Shown here piece by piece: positions 14,409 through 20,771 of a DNA stretch of 20,771 nucleotides. A program made the position numbers and the translations under genes. The stretch is from IMG/VR virus record IMGVR_UViG_3300027861_000234, positions 1-20,771 of that record; one strand, written 5' to 3'. Every line of letters starts with the position of its first letter. The stretch's first letter is position 1. The notes below the pieces were generated by a model, which was given only the letters and a program-made list of their open reading frames with translations, was not told the DNA's origin and searched no databases. This DNA comes from a virus.

Positions 14409-17400
14409 ATGGCTGAGGTAAGAAATAATTTTATAAAGTCTAAAATGAACAAAGACCTAGATGATAGGTTATTGTCTAATGGTGAATATAGAGACGCTCA
14501 AAATGTAAATGTCAATAGATCAGAAGGAGAAGACGTAGGCGCATTGGAGAATGTTTTAGGAAACAAATTAGTTACTGATTTTTCACTTGGCGATAATTCA
14601 AGTTTAGAGATAATAGGATACTTAAGTGATGATATAAATAATAGGGCTTTTCTTATAGCAACTGACTATACTGATACGTCTTCAAGTAAACTAAGTAATC
14701 CAGCGCCCCATGGCGCTTCTTGCTATATATTAATTAGTGACTTAACTACTGGTAATAGTCAAATCTTAGTTAGAGGTAGATTCTTAAACTTTTCAAAAAC
14801 ACATCCAGTTTTTGGTATTGATTTAATAGAAGATCTATTATTTTTTAGTGACAATAGAAATCAACCAAGAAAAATAAATGTAAAAACAGCTGCTTCAAAT
14901 TTAAGTTACTACACTACAGAAGATCAAATATCCGTAGCTAAGTATTACCCTTACACTGCTCCACATTTGTATGATACGGTAATTTTACCCAATGTAACCA
15001 CCAACTTTAGCTCAGTGAACTGCACAGCTGCTGCTGCTATACCAGACACTATAAGAATTGGAATGCAGATACTAACACCTACTAACTTTGCAGAAAGAGT
15101 ATCAAAGCCAGTATTTATAGTATCTATTGATTACTCTACTACTGGTAATACAGTAGGAAACTTTGTAGTTTCTCAACCATTAACTGCTGGCACTAATGAT
15201 TTTACTTTTATATACCCTACTTCTGAAAATAGGACTGATGAGTTTATAACTTTTAGCCAAACTGCTAAATTTCTTAGTATAGCATCAAGTGGTTCTAATT
15301 TTGATGTTACTTTTTTAGCGCCTTCTTCAAGTCAGTCTTTAATAGGTAACATGTTAGTTACTTGTCCAGGTAAAATAAATGAAAAAGTTTTAACAGTTAT
15401 ACAGCCTGGTAGTGCTACCATAACTGTAGATAAAAATATAACAACAGGAGATAACTCTGTAGTTTATGGTGATATACTACAATTCGCATATCCAAACCCT
15501 AATTATGAGAGCACTTGGCCTGGAGATAAAGAATTATTAACAGATAAATTTGTTAGATTTGCTTATAGGTTTAAGTTTGATGATGGTGAATATTCTTTAA
15601 TATCTCCATTTACTCAACCTGCTTTTATACCCAAGCAAGATGGTTATATAGTTTCAGAACCAACTGACAATGATCCTCAATCTTACTCTGATCAAGCTGA
15701 AGGTATTGGAGCATCTACTATAATAAGTTTTTTTGAAAATAAAGTAGATGATGTAGGTATAAATATAGAAATGCCATATAAGGTTAATGAGTTAAATATA
15801 AATTTAAAAATAGTAGAAATAGATATACTATATAAAGAGTCAGATGGATTAGCAATACAAGTTTTAGAAACTATACCTGTCACAGACTCTTCAATAACTA
15901 GTAATTCAACTACAACATATAAATACACTTATCAATCTAGGAAACCATTTAGAACTCTTCCATCAGCTGAAACAACTAGAGTTTTTGATAAAGTACCTAT
16001 AAGATCAATGTCTCAATCTACTTCTGGAAATAGATTAATATATGGTAACTTTATAGATAAGCACTCACCACCTCAAAATATTGACTATGCTGTAAGGGCT
16101 AGTCCTAAGTATAAAGTAAACTCTCTTGACACTATATATTCTACAGTTTCAACCCCAAATCACACATTAAAACAAAATAGAAATTATCAAGTAGGCATAG
16201 TTTTAGCAGACAGATATGGTAGACAGTCAGATGTTATATTATCTTCTTTAAACAGTTTTCAAATATCACAAACTGGTAGTAGTGAAAAATTTGATGGATC
16301 AACAGTTTTTCATCCATATTACTCAGAGTCTAGTTCTAAAAACGAGGCTGTTCCTATAACTACCTCACAAAGAGGGTGGTTTGGTGATTCTTTAAAAATA
16401 TTATTTAAAGAGAAAATACCAAGTGTAGCTACTGGGGAAAATGCAGCTGGTTATCCAGGCTTGTATAAAAGTGGTCACTACAATGCTATAGTTACTTCTG
16501 GAGTTGTAGATAGCGATACGGCAGTAGTAAATAGCATAGACCCAGACATTGCAATAGGAGATATAGTTGGTACTACACCTCCTGTAAGTATTATAGATAT
16601 AAATCAATTGACTAACACTTTAATGTTTTCTGGAAATATAACCGCTCAAGCTGGTAAGAAGATTACTATACATGGGCCTGAAAATAAATTAGGCTGGTAC
16701 TCTTATAAGATAGTAGTTAAACAGCAAGCACAAGAATATTACAATGCATACTTAGCAAACATATCATCAAGACCAAATGTTAACGGTTATCAAGCGACTT
16801 GGGCTGGATCTCTAGGTCAGTCAAACGTAACCCAAATACAAGTGACAAATGCTTCGGACATATCAACTATGCAAGTAGGCGATTTAGTTACGGGACCAAA
16901 CATAACTACACAACCTGGTAACGTTCTACCTGCAACTGTTACAGAAAAAGTTAATTCTACTACTTTTAAAATAGATTTTGGAATAAACATGGCGGCTAAT
17001 CAATCTTTAACGATAGCGACACCATATACAAGAACCTCATCTGCTTATGTAAATAATCAAGCTTTTTATACTACTTTAATAAGTGATAATATAAATAAAA
17101 TACCAGCAGATCTTGAAGAAGTTCAACCAGAGCAAACTCTATTTAGAACAAGTGATGCTGTGTTATATCCTAGGGTAACATCGCTCAATATAGGTGGGTA
17201 TCCTGGAAGCTCTCAAAGACATTTAGGTAGTAAGTTTGCTACTGCAAGTACCTTAGGTAAAATATCAGATTTAGGTGTTCAAGCGGTAAGAACCGATAGT
17301 AATGGTGACAAAGTAAATATTAATCCTATAACATCAATTGGCTTATTTCAAGCTGAAACAAATCCTATTACAGCTGTTTTACTTGCTGATGGAATTACTT

Positions 17401-17597
17401 TAGGTGGTCTAGCTAGTGACCCATTTAACTTTAGTTATTTAGAAGTAAAACCTGCAGATTCATTATTAGATATATTCTGGGAGACTTCTACTAGTGGCTT
17501 AATATCTCAGTTAAACATAGACATAGATGCTGGGCCTGGTACATCACCCGCGATACCAAATCCACCTTTGTCGTTTCCGCCAGTTTCATCAACTTAA
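14409..17597 (+). CDS. Tail nozzle/muzzle protein, N-terminal component (T7 gp12-like)
   Basis: A 1062-residue beta-rich protein. The N-terminus NNFIKSKMNKDLDDRLL followed by EYRDAQNVNVNRSEGEDVG and ENVLGNK is what I recall from crAss-like muzzle and tail tubular B proteins. FGIDLIEDLLFFSDNRNQPRKINV (135-158) is a typical propeller-strand motif. Later blocks include FVRFAYRFKFDDGEYSLISPF (381-401), an ILYKESDGLAIQV strand (473-485) and NRLIYGNFIDKHSPPQNI (541-558). At about 198-272, 296-362, 697-756 and 806-872 there are four short Gly/Thr-rich beta modules of one pattern that look inserted in the propeller. The C-terminus is Pro/Ser-rich. With the next gene it probably forms the closed tail tip that opens on host contact. 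A single ~1600-residue protein in relatives is possible but unverified. Confidence 0.72.
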   Translation: MAEVRNNFIKSKMNKDLDDRLLSNGEYRDAQNVNVNRSEGEDVGALENVLGNKLVTDFSLGDNSSLEIIGYLSDDINNRAFLIATDYTDTSSSKLSNPAPHGASCYILISDLTTGNSQILVRGRFLNFSKTHPVFGIDLIEDLLFFSDNRNQPRKINVKTAASNLSYYTTEDQISVAKYYPYTAPHLYDTVILPNVTTNFSSVNCTAAAAIPDTIRIGMQILTPTNFAERVSKPVFIVSIDYSTTGNTVGNFVVSQPLTAGTNDFTFIYPTSENRTDEFITFSQTAKFLSIASSGSNFDVTFLAPSSSQSLIGNMLVTCPGKINEKVLTVIQPGSATITVDKNITTGDNSVVYGDILQFAYPNPNYESTWPGDKELLTDKFVRFAYRFKFDDGEYSLISPFTQPAFIPKQDGYIVSEPTDNDPQSYSDQAEGIGASTIISFFENKVDDVGINIEMPYKVNELNINLKIVEIDILYKESDGLAIQVLETIPVTDSSITSNSTTTYKYTYQSRKPFRTLPSAETTRVFDKVPIRSMSQSTSGNRLIYGNFIDKHSPPQNIDYAVRASPKYKVNSLDTIYSTVSTPNHTLKQNRNYQVGIVLADRYGRQSDVILSSLNSFQISQTGSSEKFDGSTVFHPYYSESSSKNEAVPITTSQRGWFGDSLKILFKEKIPSVATGENAAGYPGLYKSGHYNAIVTSGVVDSDTAVVNSIDPDIAIGDIVGTTPPVSIIDINQLTNTLMFSGNITAQAGKKITIHGPENKLGWYSYKIVVKQQAQEYYNAYLANISSRPNVNGYQATWAGSLGQSNVTQIQVTNASDISTMQVGDLVTGPNITTQPGNVLPATVTEKVNSTTFKIDFGINMAANQSLTIATPYTRTSSAYVNNQAFYTTLISDNINKIPADLEEVQPEQTLFRTSDAVLYPRVTSLNIGGYPGSSQRHLGSKFATASTLGKISDLGVQAVRTDSNGDKVNINPITSIGLFQAETNPITAVLLADGITLGGLASDPFNFSYLEVKPADSLLDIFWETSTSGLISQLNIDIDAGPGTSPAIPNPPLSFPPVSST

Positions 17598-17608
17598 ATA
17601 TTAAAATA

Positions 17609-19282
17609 ATGTCAAAGATAATAGAAGTAAATTTTTTTAATGCTTATTGGTTAAAATCTATAAAGGCGTCTAATGCTGATACTATACCCGGCTTTCCTAA
17701 AGCTCATCCTGGTATAGCTTACCCAGGTGGCTTAGCTAGTGGATATAGTTTAAGAAACTATTATATAGAAGAAGGTAGAATAAGAGGTGGTTTTAATAAT
17801 ACTTTTACAGATAATGGTGTTAGAGCTTATTTAGATGAGCAATATCCATTACAACAAAACAGAATAAATACTCTAATATACTCAGGTGTTTATAATTCTA
17901 GAACTGGTATAAACCAAACAAATGTTTTCTCTGTTGCTGATGAACTAACAAGATCTTTGGACCCGGCTCACGGGTCAATACAAAAAACATATTCCGAAGA
18001 TACCAACTTAATAGTGTTTCAGGAGAATAAAATAAGCAGGGCTTTAATAGATAAAGATACTATATATACAACTGAAGGTGGTACACAAACTCAAGCTGCA
18101 GCTACAGTGATAGGTCAGTTCGTCCCTTATAAAGGCGAATATGGAATAAGTAAAAATCCCGAATCATTTGCAATATATAACTATAGGAAGTATTTTTCTG
18201 ATAAAAACAGAAACTCTATAATGAGACTGTCTAATGATGGTCTTACTGAAATCAGCATGTACGGCATGATGGATTACTTTAGAGATAACTTAGCAGAAAT
18301 ATCAGAAAACTTTAAAACACATAACGTTCCTGGTATTGTTGCTAATGGAGGTGGTATTGCAACTACCGCGGCAGAAATAACCATAAGTTCTTCAGGTATT
18401 AAACCTTCAGTAGGTATGACTATATCTGGACAATCAGGTGGTTATATTACTAACGTAATAGAGAACAGTGAAACAAGTATTACAATTTTTTATTCTAAGC
18501 TTTTTAGCCCTGCTATATCTGGATCTATTAATTTTCAATTTCAAACTAGAGGAAGAATAATAGGTGGTTTCGATATACATAATAAAAATTATGTTGTATC
18601 ATTACAGAAAACACCTAACCAAGTTTCTACTACTTCTGATTATCAGACATTAACTTTTGATGAGCAAATAAACGGTTGGGTTAGCTTTTTAACATTTAAA
18701 CCAAATTATTTATTTAGTGTGTTAAATAAAACTTATACTACTAGAAATATTGAATTATTTCAGCAATATGATACTAGCATCGTTAATAATAGAGGTATAT
18801 TTTACGGAGTTCAAAGTCCATCTAATATTACATTTGTTTTTAATCCAAATCCATCTGTAGTTAAAAATTTTAAAACAATGAGCTATGAGGGCAGCAATGG
18901 CTGGGAGGTTAAGTCTTTTGTATCTGGGTTTGAGGGCTTTGATCCAGATCCTCAAAACACAGGACAGTACATGCAAAATCAAGATACTACTATGCCAACT
19001 CCTCCTGGTATATCTGTTAAAAGTTATGAAGAAGGTCTTTATACAGACGTATACACTGGTCAACCTTTGAGAGCTGGGTTTAATAGAAGAGAAAATAAAT
19101 ATGTTTCTAACTTAATATCTAATTCAGCAGCTAGACCTGGTGAAATAATATTCGGAGCAGCAATGACAGGTATAAAAGGTTATTTTGCTACTGTTAAGAT
19201 AGAAACAGATGCAACAACACAACTTGGTGGTGCTAAAGAATTATGGTCAGCAGGATCTTCCTATGTAACATCATCATATTAA
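17609..19282 (+). CDS. Tail nozzle protein, second component (beta-propeller type)
   Basis: A 557-residue protein. Conserved-looking segments in order are RNYYIEEGRIRGGFNN (49-64), DNGVRAYLDEQYP (68-80), RINTLIYSGVYNSRTGIN (85-102), ELTRSLDPAHGSIQK (112-126), DTNLIVFQENKISRALIDKD (131-150) and YGISKNPESFA (178-188). Residues 316-333 (RIIGGFDIHNKNYVVSL) form a propeller-like blade. A small beta module at 244-312 resembles those in the preceding protein. From memory these motifs belong to the tail nozzle family of crAss-like and other marine podoviruses, and they complete the propeller begun in the 1062-residue protein. The gap to the previous gene is 11 bases. The leader of the next gene is a perfect ATTAA triplet repeat. 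Confidence 0.65.
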   Translation: MSKIIEVNFFNAYWLKSIKASNADTIPGFPKAHPGIAYPGGLASGYSLRNYYIEEGRIRGGFNNTFTDNGVRAYLDEQYPLQQNRINTLIYSGVYNSRTGINQTNVFSVADELTRSLDPAHGSIQKTYSEDTNLIVFQENKISRALIDKDTIYTTEGGTQTQAAATVIGQFVPYKGEYGISKNPESFAIYNYRKYFSDKNRNSIMRLSNDGLTEISMYGMMDYFRDNLAEISENFKTHNVPGIVANGGGIATTAAEITISSSGIKPSVGMTISGQSGGYITNVIENSETSITIFYSKLFSPAISGSINFQFQTRGRIIGGFDIHNKNYVVSLQKTPNQVSTTSDYQTLTFDEQINGWVSFLTFKPNYLFSVLNKTYTTRNIELFQQYDTSIVNNRGIFYGVQSPSNITFVFNPNPSVVKNFKTMSYEGSNGWEVKSFVSGFEGFDPDPQNTGQYMQNQDTTMPTPPGISVKSYEEGLYTDVYTGQPLRAGFNRRENKYVSNLISNSAARPGEIIFGAAMTGIKGYFATVKIETDATTQLGGAKELWSAGSSYVTSSY

Positions 19283-19292
19283 ATTAAATTAA
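19278..19292 (+). repeat. (ATTAA)x3 tandem repeat abutting a start codon
   Basis: Three perfect ATTAA units, the first overlapping the TAA stop of the nozzle gene, run directly into the ATG at 19293. They form the whole leader of the GNAT-like gene. Like the TTATA units at 8606 and 11596, this pentamer repeat touches a start codon. It may simply be an unstructured initiation region. Confidence 0.65.
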
Positions 19293-19697
19293 ATGGAATT
19301 AAACGTAAGAAATCTTACAGAAAAAGATTATAGTACATTAGTAGAATGGTGGAAAGACTGGGGCTGGGATCCAGTACCACAAGACATGTTACCTGACAAT
19401 GGGGTAGGTGGCGTTATGATTCAGCAAGGTGATAAGCCTATAATAGCTGGTTTTTTATTTTGGAGTAATTCAAATATAGTATGGTTTGACTGGATAGTTT
19501 CTAATAAAAAAGCTAGTAAAATAACTAGAGCTAAAGCATTAATGCATTTGATAAATGTAGTAGAAGAGATGGTGAAGTCTGCTGGTAAAAAATATATAAT
19601 AACTATCAGCGATAACAACAGCTTAATATCAACTTTTAAAAAGAAAAATTGGTACGTGGATAAAGATCCACTTAATAAAATAATTAAAACACTATAA
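19293..19697 (+). CDS. GNAT-fold protein, putative acetyltransferase or gp13-like virion protein
   Basis: A 134-residue protein. It has the GNAT layout: VRNLTEKDYSTLVEWWKDWGWD (5-26), MLPDNGVGGVMIQ strands, AGFLFWSNSNIVWFDWIVSN (52-71), a helix LMHLINVVEEMVKSAG (83-99) and KYIITISDNNSLISTFKKKNW. The usual acetyl-CoA loop (Q/RxxGxG/A) is not clear, so catalysis is uncertain. In position it lies between nozzle and a gp14-like gene, where T7 has gp13 (138 residues), and I recall gp13 being placed near the GNAT fold. It may therefore be a structural or assembly factor that keeps the fold rather than an enzyme. The alternative is a real acetyltransferase modifying host or virion protein. Confidence 0.62.
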   Translation: MELNVRNLTEKDYSTLVEWWKDWGWDPVPQDMLPDNGVGGVMIQQGDKPIIAGFLFWSNSNIVWFDWIVSNKKASKITRAKALMHLINVVEEMVKSAGKKYIITISDNNSLISTFKKKNWYVDKDPLNKIIKTL

Positions 19698-19699
19698 GT

Positions 19700-20266
19700 A
19701 TGGCGTGTGGAGACAACAACAAAAACAAACTTTATGCTGAAGAGCAAAAAGCAGAAGCAACACTTTTAGCAACAAAGGAAAACCAAGCATCAAAAGCTAG
19801 GAAAATTCAAGAAGATCAAATAAAGAATCTAATAAAAAATAGACAAGCTGCTATAAACCCGTATGCTGGCATGACTAATGAAATGGCTAATCTAGGTGTT
19901 GCTACTAAATCTGCTGAGTTTCAAGCTGAGCAATCAGATATAGCTTTAGCAAATACGCTAGACGCTATGAGAGCTAGTGGTGCTGGAGCTGGTGGAGCCA
20001 CTGCTTTAGCTCAAGCTGCTTTACAAAGTAAAAAAGGTATAGCCGCTTCATTGCAAACACAAGAAGCTGCTAATCAAAAACTAGCAGCTGAAGGCGCTCA
20101 AAATCTTGCTAAGATGAAAGCTGATGGCGAAAAAATTAAGTTTGATATTACAGAGTCTAGAGAAAATGCCGAAATAAACAGACAGTCAGCTTTGTTAGAT
20201 CAATACAACCAGCAAGTAGAAAGCAATTTTGATGCCTATACTCAAGCTGATTTGGCAGGATCATAA
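19700..20266 (+). CDS. Internal virion protein, T7 gp14-like
   Basis: A 188-residue Ala/Gln-rich helical protein. Helices at 12-50 and 112-180 flank a middle block NPYAGMTNEMANLGVATKSAEF (53-74), then DIALANTLDAMRASGAGAGGATALAQAAL (81-109). This central motif is what I recall from podovirus internal virion proteins of the gp14 type, which are ejected with the DNA and form part of the channel across the outer membrane. Cys3 in MACGDNN has no signal peptide before it, so it is not a lipoprotein. Length is close to T7 gp14 (196), and it follows the gp13-like gene as in T7. Confidence 0.65.
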   Translation: MACGDNNKNKLYAEEQKAEATLLATKENQASKARKIQEDQIKNLIKNRQAAINPYAGMTNEMANLGVATKSAEFQAEQSDIALANTLDAMRASGAGAGGATALAQAALQSKKGIAASLQTQEAANQKLAAEGAQNLAKMKADGEKIKFDITESRENAEINRQSALLDQYNQQVESNFDAYTQADLAGS

Positions 20267-20283
20267 TTTTAAAACGTATATAA

Positions 20284-20771
20284 ATGAGTTATCAAAATCC
20301 AACAGGACTAGGCAAAAGTAGTGGTTTATCAAGTATAATATCACAAGAGTTTAGTAAAGTACCAAGTGAACAAACTAATAGCAAGGCTGTGAACAGGGCT
20401 AACATAGCTTCTTTAGCTCAAGGTGTTTTAAACTCCATAACGCCTAAAAAAGAAGCTTTAAAAGAATTTACCGCTACACAAAAGCGTCAACAACAAAACT
20501 TGTATAACGATGTAGCTAGTTATAGTTTAGGTTATGAAGATTTCGATAAACAATCAGATACATTTTTCCACAACTTAATTGATAAGTATAGCGAGATACA
20601 AGGCCATTTAAATAATGGCACTCTAGTAGACGAGCAGTTAGGTAGAAAAGATTTAGCTAAAATAAACAACTTAGTAAATGTTTATGGAGATGCTATACCT
20701 AGAATGCTTAGCATTAGCCAAGCGATTGAGACTGCATCTAAAGATCCTAATAGTCCACAGCTTAGTGTTAC
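20284..20771 (+). CDS. Large internal virion/cargo protein, 5' part (open at window end)
   Basis: ATG at 20284 opens a frame that stays open to the last base: 162 codons and two bases are visible. It begins MSYQNPTGLGKSSGLSSII, has FSKVPSEQTNSKAVNRANIAS, then helical segments (EALKEFTATQKRQQQNLYNDV, FFHNLIDKYSEIQGHLNNG, KDLAKINNLVNVYGDAIPRM). No stop occurs in this frame, and the leader is A/T-rich. The place after a gp14-like gene and the helical character suggest the start of a large gp15/cargo-type ejection protein. The 3' part is outside the window, so the length is unknown. Confidence 0.65.
   Translation, partial: MSYQNPTGLGKSSGLSSIISQEFSKVPSEQTNSKAVNRANIASLAQGVLNSITPKKEALKEFTATQKRQQQNLYNDVASYSLGYEDFDKQSDTFFHNLIDKYSEIQGHLNNGTLVDEQLGRKDLAKINNLVNVYGDAIPRMLSISQAIETASKDPNSPQLSV

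Noticed and set aside
14702-14717. Perfect 6-bp hairpin AGCGCC-CCAT-GGCGCT
   Set aside because: It is inside the nozzle coding sequence with no T run after it. It encodes an ordinary Ala-Pro-His-Gly-Ala segment and is probably chance.
1-20771. Possible stop-codon reassignment, as in some crAss-like phages
   Set aside because: TAA, TAG (2901-2903) and TGA (1117, 3696, 3916) all end genes where the next gene starts, and no long frame is interrupted by a single recurring stop.
1-20771. tRNA genes, CRISPR arrays, insertion sequences or attachment sites
   Set aside because: No regularly spaced repeats, cloverleaf-like segments, transposase-like frames or integrase-linked repeats were seen. All intergenic gaps are under about 70 bases.

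Overview
The window is a continuous stretch of a tailed-phage (or prophage) genome. It holds the end of an upstream module, a lysis/head-spike block, the DNA-packaging genes, the capsid genes and most of a short-tail (podovirus-type) module. All 20 genes lie on the + strand with almost no space between them, often with TAATG, TGATG or GTGA stop/start overlaps. The DNA is AT-rich and the standard genetic code fits: TAA, TAG and TGA all terminate genes. Nearly every start is an ATG preceded by A/T-rich sequence with no Shine-Dalgarno, which is typical of Bacteroidota genes, so a flavobacterium-like (probably aquatic) host is inferred. From recalled family sequences, the terminase, portal, ring and nozzle proteins look like those of crAss-like phages (Crassvirales and marine relatives). 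No search was run to confirm this.

Layout. 2-1119: tail end of an unknown gene, then a protein with an HEXXH zinc-protease-like motif and a Pro/Thr-rich tail. 1119-2622: two-TM holin-like protein, a small protein resembling gene-transfer-agent head-spike bases, and a LamG-type lectin. 2652-3918: small coiled-coil protein, small conserved protein, tandem GroES-like protein and a putative small terminase subunit. 3915-9748: large terminase, portal and probable scaffold. 9760-12410: major capsid protein, a small virion protein and an unknown protein, the last bracketed by two intrinsic terminators. 12469-19282: adaptor/ring proteins and a two-gene beta-propeller tail nozzle. 19293-end: a GNAT-fold protein, an internal virion protein and a partial large internal-virion/cargo protein, in the same order as T7 genes 13-14-15.

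How it works together. TerS/TerL package DNA through the portal into a capsid built from MCP on the scaffold, possibly helped by the GroES-like protein acting with the host GroEL. Ring proteins and the nozzle close the head. Internal proteins are loaded for ejection into the host. The spike-base/lectin pair could bind host surface glycans. The holin, and perhaps the HEXXH protein, act at the envelope.

The points most worth a second look are: the GroES-like gene overlapping the putative terS; the zincin-like gene; the GTA-like spike pair; a lambda-type deviant P-loop in TerL; terminators bracketing a single late gene; start-abutting pentamer repeats that differ by one unit; and a small beta module that recurs five times within the nozzle proteins.
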